A DNA stretch of 24,108 nt from Peptococcaceae bacterium (GCA_017532485.1 JAFXJE010000027.1:1-24108), one strand, 5' to 3'. Positions 1-7,668 are shown, counted from the first letter of the stretch. Notes: a model not told the origin generated them from the letters alone. Numbers and translations: made by a program.

Positions 1-314
1 GCAATAAAGTTTGGTACTTATATGGGGCATCATCTAATGCTCATCGCAACTATATGCCAAACTATTTACTGCAATGGGAAATGATTAGATGGGCAGTAGA
101 AATTAAATGTGATATTTATGATTTTCGTGGTATTTCCGGTGATTTAAGCGAAGACAATCACTTATATGGTTTATATCGCTTCAAAAGTGGCTTCAATGCT
201 ACCTTTACCGAATTTGTTGGTGAATATCGCTATATTTTCCATCCACTAGCTTATAAATTTATTGAAACAGCAATTCCAAAAGCAAAGAAAATCTTAAAGA
301 AAATAAGAAAATAA
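1..314 (+). CDS. FemAB-family peptidoglycan aminoacyltransferase, C-terminal fragment
   Basis: This is the 3' end of a gene cut by the window edge. The frame is open from base 3 and ends with TAA at 312-314. About 103 residues are visible, beginning NKVWYLYGASSNAHR and continuing MPNYLLQWEMIRWA. That block, followed by YDFRGI, an LYRFKSGF segment and a short basic tail, is typical of the last GNAT-like domain of FemA/FemX/MurM proteins. Members of this family transfer an amino acid from aminoacyl-tRNA to the lysine or other diamino acid of lipid-linked peptidoglycan precursors at the cytoplasmic membrane. The residue transferred here cannot be told from the fragment. The ATG at base 54 is internal and should not be taken as the start. 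A strong terminator follows directly, so this is the last gene of its transcript. Confidence 0.85.
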   Translation, partial: NKVWYLYGASSNAHRNYMPNYLLQWEMIRWAVEIKCDIYDFRGISGDLSEDNHLYGLYRFKSGFNATFTEFVGEYRYIFHPLAYKFIETAIPKAKKILKKIRK

Positions 315-319
315 AAAAG

Positions 320-358
320 AAACAGCACGATTTCAATTAGCGAAATCGTGCTGTTTTG
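320..358 (+). terminator. Intrinsic terminator after the FemAB-type gene
   Basis: A perfect inverted repeat pairs AACAGCACGATTTC (321-334) with its complement at 342-355 around a 7-base loop, and a short T-run (354-357) follows. On the minus strand the hairpin is followed by a longer T-rich stretch, so it could stop transcription in both directions. Confidence 0.85.
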
Positions 359-459
359 CGTAAGATAGAGTCAAAAGAAAGGGCTGATAAGATGGTTATT
401 ACAGCAGTTAAATTGAAAAGTAATTTCCGATTTTCGCGACATTTTAGCATTTTTGTCGG

Positions 460-488
460 TTGATAGTAGAAAATGAAATGTATATGAT
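460..488 (+). promoter_or_regulatory. Sigma-70-type promoter of the large activase gene
   Basis: TTGATA (460-465) and TATGAT (483-488) are separated by exactly 17 bases. They lie about 45 bases upstream of the chosen ATG at 533. The rest of 359-532 holds no gene I can support. It contains a 23-codon open frame at 392-463 that ends before this promoter starts. Confidence 0.6.
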
Positions 489-532
489 ATATTATATGAT
501 ATTTTGTGTACAAGATGAGAGGGCAGAGTGGA

Positions 533-3500
533 ATGATACAGAAAAGTATATTGCGCCTTGGAATCGATATAGGCTCTACAACTGTTAAAATAATTGTAAT
601 GGCGGTACCGGAACAGAAAGTATTGTTTGCTCGTTATGAACGGAATCATGCGGAACAAGTGAAAACGGTACAGCGTCTTTTACAGGAAGTGGCTAAAGCT
701 TTTCCAAATGAAAAATTTCGCGTGGCAATCTGCGGTTCCGGTGGGAAGCCGGTAGCAGACCGTATCGGTGCGTATTATATTCAGGAAGTAGTTGCCAATG
801 CAGCGGCAATACGTAAGTTATATCCACAGACCAGAACAGCCATTGAACTTGGTGGACAGGATGCCAAGATTATATTTTTTACGTATGATGAAAATGAAAG
901 ACGGTTGGTGACATCAGATATGCGGATGAATGGCAGCTGTGCGGGTGGTACAGGTGCTTTTATTGACGAAATTGCAGCCATTTTGAAAACACCAGCAGAG
1001 GAATTTGAAACTGTTGCTTCACAGGGAAAAACAGTACACAGCATATCTGGGCGCTGTGGTGTATTTGCCAAAACTGATATTCAAACTATTATGAATGCGG
1101 GCGGCAGCCGAGAAGATATTGCACTTTCGGCTTTTCATGCAATTGCGAAACAGACCATTGGCGGACTGGCACAAGGGCTGGAACTGAAACCACCGGTGAT
1201 TTTTGAGGGTGGTCCGTTAACATATAATCCAACATTAATTAAAGTATTTGCGGAACGCTTAAATTTAAAAGAAGAGGAAATTATCCGGCCGGAACATTCG
1301 GATACTATTGTGGCACATGGTGCTGCCATCGCACTGGATGAACTGTTTTCGGAAGAAACTGAAAATGCGTTTTTAGCAACAGAGATTATTGCATTATTAG
1401 AAGCACCAATTAAGATGGAGGAACATCATATACAGACAAAACGGTATTTTGAATCGGATGATGAATGCAGACAGTGGCGCAGGGCACATGCTATGCCGGA
1501 AGTAGTCTCGCTTTCTTTAAAAGCAGGAGATGTGCTGCCGGTTTATATTGGTGTGGATGCCGGGAGTACCACATCCAAATTGGTGTTGATGGATGAGACA
1601 GAACAGGTCATTGATCGTTTTTATGCCAATAACCAAGGTGACCCAATTCATGTGGTAAAACAGGGACTTCTGGAACTTTATAAAAAATACAGCGATAAGG
1701 GAATCATGCTGCGTGTGCTGGGGATGGGCACCACCGGTTACGGCGAACTGCTGTTAAATGCAGCCTTCGGCGGCGACTATCATACGGTGGAAACAGTAGC
1801 TCATGCGGCGGCTGCTTGCCATTATGAGCCGGATGTATCATTTATTCTAGATATTGGTGGACAGGACATGAAGGCCATCTGGGTAGCAGATGGCGTGGTT
1901 ACCAACATCATGTTAAATGAGGCTTGTTCATCGGGATGTGGTTCTTTCTTGGAAAAATTTGCAGACTCGCTGCATATTCCGGTAACAGAGATTGCTGATG
2001 CGGCTTTTCGGGCAAAACATCCGGCGAATCTAGGCAGTCGCTGTACCGTATTTATGAATAGTAACATTATTACTGAGCAGAAAAATGGATGCAGTACTGA
2101 TGATATTATGGCAGGGCTGTGTCGGTCAATTATCGAAAATGTATTCACTAAAGTTGTGCGAATTAGTAATGTTTCGGTGTTAGGTGAAAAAATTATGGTA
2201 CAGGGTGGTACCTTCAAAAATGATGCGGTGCTGCGTGCAATGGAACAATACATCGGCAGCGGCAATATCATGCGTGCACCTTATTCTGGTGAAATGGGTG
2301 CCATCGGTGCTGCACTGTTAACAAAACAGAAACGAGAAGAAAATGGGTTTGCGGTAAGTAATTTTATCGGTTTTGAAGCACTGGAAAAATTTAAATATGA
2401 ACAGAACGCTGATATGCCTTGTCCTTTCTGCGTGAATCATTGTAATCGAACTGTTGTGCAGTTCTCTAATGGCGGCAGTTTTGTAACCGGTAATCGTTGT
2501 GAACGTGGGGAAATTGTAGGTAATCCGCAGGACGAAGATGTACGCAGTCGCGTAAAACAGATAAAACGCACAAAAGATTCGGTAGCGAACTTGTACGATA
2601 TTCGCCAGCAGCTGCTGTTTCAGGGGTATGCACATCCACAACTCTGCTCAAAACGCAATATTACCATCGGGCTGCCGCGTGTGCTCTTTAACTGGGAGTA
2701 TATGCCGTATTGGAAAACTTTTTGGCAGGCACTGGGCTTTGATGTAGTGCTATCGGATTTCAGCAGCCGTGATATGTATGAAAATGGTCTGAGTGCAGTA
2801 TCGTCTGATACTGTCTGCTTCCCGGCTAAATTGGTGCATGGGCATCTTCGCAATCTGGCAGAAAAGAAAGTAGACCGTATCTTTATGCCGTCAATTACAA
2901 CTGTTCCGTCGGAAAATACTGAAAAAACCAGCGAGTCAATGTGTGCAGTTGTAAAAGGGTATCCAATTGTTATTCGCAACTCGGATAATCCGGAAAATAA
3001 CTGGGGAATTCCGTTTGATGCACCGCTGTTTCACTGGCACGAATATGCTGACCGCGACCGTCAGCTGACTCGCTTTATGTACGATACCTTTGGCATTTCG
3101 GCTGATTTAACTAGAGCGGCTGTGAAAGCCGGCGATGAAGCTCAGCAGCTTTTTATCACCCAGCTGAAAGAAGAAGGAAAGAAAGTTTTGGATGAAGTTG
3201 AACGCACCGGTCGTTATGCAGTGGTGTTAGCGAGCCGTCCGTATCAGAATGATGCCATTGTCAATCACAATCTGCCGGAAATGTTCACCAACATGGGGAT
3301 TCCGGTATTGACAGCTGATTCTCTGCCGGAAGTTAATCAGGTGGATTTACGCTTGAGCCGTTTGGATATCGTAAATAATTTCCATGCTCGTATGCTGTCA
3401 TCGGCTATATTGGCAGCTCGCAGCCAGCATTTGGAATATGTTCAGGTGGTAAGTTTTGGTTGTGGTCATGACGCATATTTATCTGATGAAATTATTCGGT

Positions 3501-4909
3501 TAATGAATCAGATTTCGGGGAAAAATCCTCTGATTTTGAAACTGGATGAAAGTGAGGCGGCAGGGCCGCTCCGCATTCGCGTACGTTCTTTTGTGGAAAC
3601 AGCCGAACAGCGTTATCAGCATCGGGGAGATGATGTGGTGCAGGTACTAACCGACCCGTATCCGGTAAAATTTACAAAAGAGATTTTTGATAAAAAAATT
3701 GTGCTGGTGCCAAATACTTCTCATGCATTCTGTCGTATTATGTCGGCAGCGATGTCCAAACAGGGACTTCGTGCGGTACCACTGGAAATTGGTCGCGAAG
3801 AGGCTATTCGGTTGGGCAAACAATATGTGCATAACGATATCTGCTTTCCGGCCCAGATTGTTATCGGGGAAGCTCTTGCTGCACTTCGAAGCGGCAAATA
3901 TAATGCGGATGAAGTGGCGATTGGCATGGGCAAATACATTGGTGATTGTCGTCTAACGCATTATGGTGCACTTTTAAGAAAAGCGTTGGATGATGCCGGT
4001 TATCCGCAGGTACCGATTTTGACCAACGATGATCAGGATTACCATGAGTTGCATCCTGGCTTTAAAATGAGTCTGTCGACTGCCATGAATATTGCTTTTG
4101 CTATGCCGGTGATTGATATTTTGGAAGAACTGCTGCGAAAGATACGACCGTATGAAGTGGTGCAAGGCAGTACCCAAAATGCTTTTGACCGTGCGTTGGA
4201 TGCGGTAGTAGAGGGTCTGGAAAAAGGTGGTATTTACGGTATAAAAAAAGCATTCAGTAAAGCCATCGATTGGATGTGTGAAGTCCAATATGACCGCACA
4301 AACCTGCGTCCTACAGTTTTAATCGTAGGGGAATATCTGCTGAACTTCCATCCGGGAGCCAACCATGATATTGAAGATTATTTAGAGGCCAATGGTTTTG
4401 AGATTATTGAGGCTCGTATGGCTGATGTTATTCGTAAAAGTTATTATTATCTGGATATGCAGATTAAAGAGTACCGGATTAAAAAGCCATGGAAAGATAA
4501 AATATGGCTGCACACCGCAGATGAAATTTTTAATGTGGCGCATGATATGGCTGACAAAATTGCCGTAAAGCATCCATTGTATCAGCCTGCAGCCCGTATT
4601 CAGGATCTAGCAAAAGGAAGTAATGATATTCTACATCATACATTTGATGCCGGGGAAGGAATTTTAATTCCAGGTGAAATTCTGCATCATGCAGCGCAGG
4701 GATGCAGAAATATGATTGTGCTGCAGCCGTTTGGCTGTCTGCCGAACCATGTTGTAGGCAGAGGTCTGATTAAAAAAATGAAGGAACTTTACCCGCATAT
4801 TCAGATTTTGCCGCTGGATTATGATCCGGATGTAAGCTTTGCAAATGTGGAAAATCGTCTGCAGATGATGATCATGAATGAAAAAAGCCGTGGTGTAAAT
4901 ACGAAGTGA
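533..4909 (+). CDS. Large two-domain acyl-CoA dehydratase activase (BadF/BcrA ATPase plus DUF2229-like)
   Basis: The protein has about 1458 residues. It carries two ASKHA-type activase domains in series. The first has GIDIGSTT (10-17), GGQDAK (from 107), NGSCAGGTG (Cys136) and GRCGVF (Cys175). The second has GVDAGSTT (340-347), a second GGQD, NEACSSGCG (Cys465) and SRCTVF (Cys504). Cys136/Cys175 and Cys465/Cys504 match the positions of the bridging iron-sulfur cysteines in HgdC-type activators. A CPFCVNHC motif (Cys630, 633, 637) leads into a roughly 800-residue DUF2229-like region. Known activators use ATP to push an electron onto a 2-hydroxyacyl-CoA dehydratase or benzoyl-CoA reductase; the role of this fused form is not established. 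I chose ATG 533 because GAGAGGG sits 8 bases upstream. The open frame reaches back to a GTG at 506. No dehydratase subunit genes are adjacent, and codons look richer in CTG, CCG and GGC than in valS. Confidence 0.85.
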   Translation: MIQKSILRLGIDIGSTTVKIIVMAVPEQKVLFARYERNHAEQVKTVQRLLQEVAKAFPNEKFRVAICGSGGKPVADRIGAYYIQEVVANAAAIRKLYPQTRTAIELGGQDAKIIFFTYDENERRLVTSDMRMNGSCAGGTGAFIDEIAAILKTPAEEFETVASQGKTVHSISGRCGVFAKTDIQTIMNAGGSREDIALSAFHAIAKQTIGGLAQGLELKPPVIFEGGPLTYNPTLIKVFAERLNLKEEEIIRPEHSDTIVAHGAAIALDELFSEETENAFLATEIIALLEAPIKMEEHHIQTKRYFESDDECRQWRRAHAMPEVVSLSLKAGDVLPVYIGVDAGSTTSKLVLMDETEQVIDRFYANNQGDPIHVVKQGLLELYKKYSDKGIMLRVLGMGTTGYGELLLNAAFGGDYHTVETVAHAAAACHYEPDVSFILDIGGQDMKAIWVADGVVTNIMLNEACSSGCGSFLEKFADSLHIPVTEIADAAFRAKHPANLGSRCTVFMNSNIITEQKNGCSTDDIMAGLCRSIIENVFTKVVRISNVSVLGEKIMVQGGTFKNDAVLRAMEQYIGSGNIMRAPYSGEMGAIGAALLTKQKREENGFAVSNFIGFEALEKFKYEQNADMPCPFCVNHCNRTVVQFSNGGSFVTGNRCERGEIVGNPQDEDVRSRVKQIKRTKDSVANLYDIRQQLLFQGYAHPQLCSKRNITIGLPRVLFNWEYMPYWKTFWQALGFDVVLSDFSSRDMYENGLSAVSSDTVCFPAKLVHGHLRNLAEKKVDRIFMPSITTVPSENTEKTSESMCAVVKGYPIVIRNSDNPENNWGIPFDAPLFHWHEYADRDRQLTRFMYDTFGISADLTRAAVKAGDEAQQLFITQLKEEGKKVLDEVERTGRYAVVLASRPYQNDAIVNHNLPEMFTNMGIPVLTADSLPEVNQVDLRLSRLDIVNNFHARMLSSAILAARSQHLEYVQVVSFGCGHDAYLSDEIIRLMNQISGKNPLILKLDESEAAGPLRIRVRSFVETAEQRYQHRGDDVVQVLTDPYPVKFTKEIFDKKIVLVPNTSHAFCRIMSAAMSKQGLRAVPLEIGREEAIRLGKQYVHNDICFPAQIVIGEALAALRSGKYNADEVAIGMGKYIGDCRLTHYGALLRKALDDAGYPQVPILTNDDQDYHELHPGFKMSLSTAMNIAFAMPVIDILEELLRKIRPYEVVQGSTQNAFDRALDAVVEGLEKGGIYGIKKAFSKAIDWMCEVQYDRTNLRPTVLIVGEYLLNFHPGANHDIEDYLEANGFEIIEARMADVIRKSYYYLDMQIKEYRIKKPWKDKIWLHTADEIFNVAHDMADKIAVKHPLYQPAARIQDLAKGSNDILHHTFDAGEGILIPGEILHHAAQGCRNMIVLQPFGCLPNHVVGRGLIKKMKELYPHIQILPLDYDPDVSFANVENRLQMMIMNEKSRGVNTK

Positions 4910-4945
4910 AATTATAGGTGGTAACATGACTAATTCTCAGTAAAC

Positions 4946-5001
4946 AAAGAGCACCATATAGTGATTTAAATGAATTGATTCGCTATAGATGGTGCTCTTT
5001 T
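4946..5001 (+). terminator. Terminator after the activase gene
   Basis: A long imperfect hairpin pairs AAAGAGCACCA (4946-4956) with 4990-5000. It continues as TATAGTG/CGCTATA after a two-base bulge and ends in a T-run. A five-codon open frame with a good AGGTGG ribosome site (ATG at 4925) lies between the gene and the hairpin. It may be the stump of a lost gene. Confidence 0.75.
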
Positions 5002-5002
5002 A

Positions 5003-5233
5003 ATTTTAAAAGCAGGTTTTCAGAAAAAGCAAAAAACTTTTAAGATTAAATTAGCCTTAGAAAACGCTGCAGAGCTAAAACCAGGTCAAGAAGCTAAAAT
5101 CCATTTGGGTAAGATTGAATGATAGCTCCCAATAGAACATGTAACTAGAAATATAAATGATTATATAAAAGCAACTATAAAAGGATATGAACCTTCTGCG
5201 TTTAAAAAAATACTAGAGTCGGAAAATGAATAA
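5003..5233 (+). pseudogene. Decayed reading frame, family not recognised
   Basis: One plus-strand frame reads as protein-like sequence on both sides of two adjacent stop codons, TGA-TAG at 5120-5125. Before the stops it reads KIKLALENAAELKPGQEAKI and then HLGKIE. After them it reads LPIEHVTRNINDYIKATIKG, then YEPSAFKKILESENE, and ends with TAA at 5231-5233. No start codon with a ribosome site is visible, since the upstream terminator occupies the expected 5' region. The composition (alternating charged and hydrophobic residues) suggests a small soluble protein, but I do not recognise a family. It may be a gene remnant trapped between two terminators, or chance. Confidence 0.35.
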
Positions 5234-5255
5234 AGCCAAATAGATTAGAAATTAA

Positions 5256-5291
5256 AAAAGAGCTTGCGATTAAAAAATCGCAAGCTCTTTT
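5256..5291. terminator. Bidirectional terminator (mainly for tRNA-Leu on the minus strand)
   Basis: A perfect 16-base inverted repeat (5256-5271 with 5276-5291) has an AAAA loop. Read on the minus strand it lies 6 bases beyond the 3' end of the tRNA and is followed by TTTTTTAATTT, as expected of an intrinsic terminator. On the plus strand it also ends in TTTT and would stop transcripts entering from the left. Confidence 0.85.
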
Positions 5292-5297
5292 CTTTTA

Positions 5298-5379
5298 TGC
5301 GGATGACGGGACTTGAACCCGTACGAGATAACTCACACGCCCCTCAAACGTGCGCGTATGCCAGTTCCGCCACATCCGC
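5298..5379 (-). tRNA. tRNA-Leu (anticodon GAG)
   Basis: Read on the minus strand, an 82-nt cloverleaf with a long variable arm begins GCGGATGTGGCGGAAC and closes with CATCCGC, giving a 7-bp acceptor stem. The discriminator base is A (5298). The anticodon stem CACGT/GCGTG encloses the loop TTGAGGG, so the anticodon is GAG, which reads CUC and CUU leucine codons. The T-arm contains GGTTCAAGTCC. The long variable arm fits the class II structure of leucine tRNAs. The 3' CCA is not encoded and must be added after transcription. Confidence 0.95.
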
Positions 5380-5392
5380 TGACAGCCTAACT

Positions 5393-5422
5393 ATTATACA
5401 CCAAATAAGAATTATTTGTCAA
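5393..5422 (-). promoter_or_regulatory. Consensus promoter of tRNA-Leu
   Basis: On the minus strand there is a perfect TTGACA (5417-5422) and a perfect TATAAT (5393-5398), 18 bases apart and 13 bases before the tRNA. The -35 hexamer lies inside the last Leu-Asp-Lys codons of the upstream 152-residue gene, so the two units are packed with no spare sequence. Confidence 0.85.
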
Positions 5423-5870
5423 GAGGTGCATAATCGTAACCGGCAAACATACCGTAGGCTACTACAGGCTGGATGGCATACTGCTGCAGCAGTTGTTTTT
5501 TTGCTTGTTTAGCAGCCTCAGTTTCCGTTTCTCCTGCTGCTAATAATGCTAATTTTCTCTCAGCAATCCATTGGTCAGCATAGGCAGCCGAAACATAGAT
5601 TTTTTTGTAAGCTTTGAATAGTTTTTTTAGAACAATGAAACGAGGTGTTTCGTCTAATTCTCCTAAATGAACACTGACTTCGTAGCAGTCTTTTTCGTCT
5701 TCGGGAACAGTAGACCATACTTGCTCAGCTTGGCGTAAAGCTACTTCCCGTTCTAAATAATATTCTACTTCTGTTTCATGGTTAAGCATATTGCGATTTT
5801 CTACGGAATAAATTTCAGGCTGTTCCAAAGATAAATCATGTATTCTATTTAATAATTCTGGGAATTTCAT
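5412..5870 (-). CDS. Conserved-looking hypothetical protein, 152 residues
   Basis: I do not recognise this protein. It is acidic, apparently soluble, and has no signal peptide or membrane segment. It reads as mostly helical: an N-terminal part with several Glu-rich stretches (EVEYYLEREVALRQAEQVW), a central segment VSVHLGELDETPRFIVLKKL, and a lysine/alanine-rich helix before a C-terminal YGMFAGYDYAPLDK. I chose the ATG at 5870 because AAGGTGG (5879-5885) sits 8 bases upstream. The GTG at 5882 overlaps that site and is unlikely. It follows the radical SAM gene on the same strand after a 72-base gap with no clear terminator, so co-transcription is possible. A weak promoter-like pair (TATATT at 5909-5914 with a poor -35) also lies in the gap. 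Confidence 0.7.
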   Translation of the reverse strand: MKFPELLNRIHDLSLEQPEIYSVENRNMLNHETEVEYYLEREVALRQAEQVWSTVPEDEKDCYEVSVHLGELDETPRFIVLKKLFKAYKKIYVSAAYADQWIAERKLALLAAGETETEAAKQAKKQLLQQYAIQPVVAYGMFAGYDYAPLDK

Positions 5871-5942
5871 TTTGTTAGCCACCTTTCTGAATATTCTTAC
5901 TCATTATTAATATACCCCAAAAGGTGACTTGTTAAACAAAAG

Positions 5943-6800
5943 TTATCCTTTCTTACCAAATCTTTGCTGATAGCTGCAATGCTGGCAAAGAGGCAGACAG
6001 CGTTTGTATTGTTGAAAGCCTGTAATAGCTTCTTGGACTACAGAGGTCTGCAGCAAATCCGTTAGAGGAGTGATGAAAATATTACCCAAGGCAGCTTCTC
6101 CTTCACCGTCAAGACAACAAGGTACTACCGTACCGTCAACAAGAATAGCGAGCTGCTGCCGCAAACCGTAACAGGTACCGTCTGTACCGTAGTAAGGATT
6201 AGATAAAGCAGGCCATTCAAATTCATCATCAAAGCTAAGAAAAATATTTTTTGCCAAAGTTACTTGGCGACGTTGAATAATTTGTTCCAAAGCTATTTCT
6301 TCTTTAGAAAAGTGTTGGATAATCGTAGTCAACAATTCTGCTGTTTCGGGAGAAGGCTGATTATCTTGTCTATTCCAAAAACGAAGATTGATATAAACTT
6401 TGGAGGCAGCCAGTTCGGCAAAATTGAGGATATCATTTAAATATTCTTCTTGTTGAGCAGGTGCTTGCTCGGGGAAACTGTGTACGGAAATATTGACCTG
6501 ACGGAGAGCTGGACTTTGCAGCAATAATTCTTGACGAGACATTAATAAAGTGCCGTTGGTAGTCAAGTTAACAGCAAAACCGTATTCTTGGCATAAAGCC
6601 AAAAGCTTATCCAGTTGGCTATGCAAAAGGGGCTCACCTTTGACATGAAGATAAAGGTGTTGGGTCAAGCCTCGCAGCTGTTTAAGAATGAAAGCAAATT
6701 GTTCTGTTGACATTTCCTCAAGCTTGCGTTGATGGGGACGGCAAAAGGAACAATTCAAGTTACAACGGTTGGTAATTTCTATGTAGACACGTTTAAACAT
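5943..6800 (-). CDS. Radical SAM/SPASM domain protein
   Basis: This 285-residue cytoplasmic protein opens with the radical SAM motif CNLNCSFC (Cys13, 17, 20), which binds the [4Fe-4S] cluster that cleaves S-adenosylmethionine. It then has the KGEPLL segment near residue 54 and LTTNGTLL near 79, both usual in the TIM-barrel. The C-terminal third has cysteines at 210, 228, 229, 268, 272 and 275 in the pattern C...VDGTVVPCC...LGNI...CxxxCxxC. That is a SPASM-type auxiliary cluster domain. Such proteins modify peptides or enzymes or act in cofactor synthesis, and the substrate cannot be read here. The start at 6800 has AAGGAGG five bases upstream. The open frame extends to 6881 but without a ribosome site. 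No precursor peptide gene is visible alongside. Confidence 0.85.
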   Translation of the reverse strand: MFKRVYIEITNRCNLNCSFCRPHQRKLEEMSTEQFAFILKQLRGLTQHLYLHVKGEPLLHSQLDKLLALCQEYGFAVNLTTNGTLLMSRQELLLQSPALRQVNISVHSFPEQAPAQQEEYLNDILNFAELAASKVYINLRFWNRQDNQPSPETAELLTTIIQHFSKEEIALEQIIQRRQVTLAKNIFLSFDDEFEWPALSNPYYGTDGTCYGLRQQLAILVDGTVVPCCLDGEGEAALGNIFITPLTDLLQTSVVQEAITGFQQYKRCLPLCQHCSYQQRFGKKG

Positions 6801-6861
6801 GAGAGCCTCCTTGAAAAGTAAAAAATAAATAGGTAGGTATAGTATAGCATAAAAGAATATG

Positions 6862-6889
6862 TTGTGATAGAATAGGGGCATGGTAAAAT
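6862..6889 (+). promoter_or_regulatory. Promoter of the small membrane protein gene
   Basis: TTGTGA (6862-6867) and TAAAAT (6884-6889) are 16 bases apart, about 30 bases upstream of the ATG at 6921. The stretch 6801-6920 is a divergent intergenic region. I could not find an equally good promoter for the minus-strand radical SAM gene. Confidence 0.45.
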
Positions 6890-6920
6890 GTTTTGATTGG
6901 AAGAAAGAGGAGAAATTTTC

Positions 6921-7373
6921 ATGGATAAAGTGAGAATTAAACCGTTGGTTATTTATGGCTTGTTGGCTTTGCTTAGCCTTTGCTACATGGTTTGGTATGC
7001 ACCGAATTTTTATTATCGTACTTTTAGTTTATTGCCAGATGTGCTGTATTTTTATCTTGCTCGCCCTAGCTTTATTATTGGGGTAATTGCTTGTATAGTT
7101 ATCTTGGCAGTAGATTTATTGGATATTGAACTTTCGGAAAAGGCTAGAAAAGGAGTAAAACTTACAGCTCTGCTGTTGCTGGCAGTAGTGATTGTTTATT
7201 TGGTTTTATTGGTAATTCATGTTGCTTGGAGGCAGTTTTTACCATTAACAGGATTAGAGTGGCCACTTAACCTTATCTTTGTTTTTGTAGGCTTGATTTG
7301 TGGATTTTATGTCAAAAAAGAACATGAAGAGAGCTTTGAGGAAAAACGCAAGGAGTTTATGCGGACTATTTAA
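6921..7373 (+). CDS. Small four-helix membrane protein, function unknown
   Basis: This protein of 150 residues has four clear hydrophobic segments, at roughly residues 6-27, 46-66, 78-100 and 110-129. It ends in a charged cytoplasmic-looking tail rich in Glu, Lys and Arg. I see no catalytic motif or known family signature. The start at 6921 is supported by AGAGGAG eight bases upstream. A TTG 24 bases earlier lies before this site and is unlikely. The gene sits alone between its own promoter and the separately promoted T-box leader of valS. The valS promoter begins only 12 bases after its stop codon, and no hairpin terminator is visible between the two, so some read-through into the T-box is possible. 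Confidence 0.7.
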   Translation: MDKVRIKPLVIYGLLALLSLCYMVWYAPNFYYRTFSLLPDVLYFYLARPSFIIGVIACIVILAVDLLDIELSEKARKGVKLTALLLLAVVIVYLVLLVIHVAWRQFLPLTGLEWPLNLIFVFVGLICGFYVKKEHEESFEEKRKEFMRTI

Positions 7374-7384
7374 AAGTCCTTTCA

Positions 7385-7413
7385 TTGACATTTGCCTGGA
7401 GCTGTGATAAAGT
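7385..7413 (+). promoter_or_regulatory. valS promoter
   Basis: A perfect TTGACA (7385-7390) is followed after 17 bases by TAAAGT (7408-7413). A TG two bases before it (7405-7406) gives an extended -10. This places the transcript start near 7420, just before the T-box leader. Confidence 0.75.
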
Positions 7414-7419
7414 ACATTG

Positions 7420-7668
7420 TATATAGTTAATACTGATGAAGAGGAAGAGTAAAATCATCCAGCGTCTACAGAGAGGAGAACCGTGGCTGTAAGTTTTCTG
7501 ACGAATGAGATTTGAAGGTAGCCTTGGAGGTGCGTAGCTGAAATGATAGTAGGCTATGCCGGGAAAAGCCCGTTACAGCTCAGAGTGTCGCAGCAGGATT
7601 GCTGCGAAATTAAGGTGGTACCACGGAAGTTGCACTTTCGTCCTTTAAGGACGGGAGTGTTTTTTTTC
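7420..7668 (+). promoter_or_regulatory. T-box riboswitch (valine) upstream of valS
   Basis: The leader has the hallmarks of a T-box. Stem I carries GATGAAGAGG...AGTA on its 5' side. The 3' side has GAA-G-GTA-G at 7514-7521, which puts the specifier codon GTA (valine) at 7518-7520. The conserved T-box sequence AAGGTGGTACCACGG lies at 7612-7626. Within it TGGT (7616-7619) would pair with the ACCA end of uncharged tRNA-Val. A terminator follows, with stem 7633-7644/7648-7659 and a T-run at 7660-7667. In this established class, uncharged tRNA stabilises the antiterminator and lets valS be transcribed when charged tRNA-Val is scarce. Confidence 0.95.

Noticed and set aside
392..463. A 23-codon open frame with an AAAGGG ribosome-like site upstream of the activase gene, a possible leader peptide
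   Set aside because: The promoter at 460-488 starts downstream of it, so it would not be on the activase transcript, and its sequence shows no codon pattern typical of an attenuator.
2318..2979. Long minus-strand open frames inside the activase gene
   Set aside because: They are shadows of a strongly coding plus-strand gene, with low-complexity, Ser/Phe/Arg-rich translations and no ribosome sites.
4946..5291. The two hairpins around the decayed frame as inverted repeats of an insertion element
   Set aside because: They share only AAAGAGC at the outer ends. Each is a self-complementary terminator, and there is no transposase or target duplication.
5929..5939. TTGTTAAACAA, an 11-base palindrome resembling half of a Rex operator
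   Set aside because: Rex sites are longer, about 18 bases with two spaced half-sites. This short palindrome in AT-rich DNA is likely chance.
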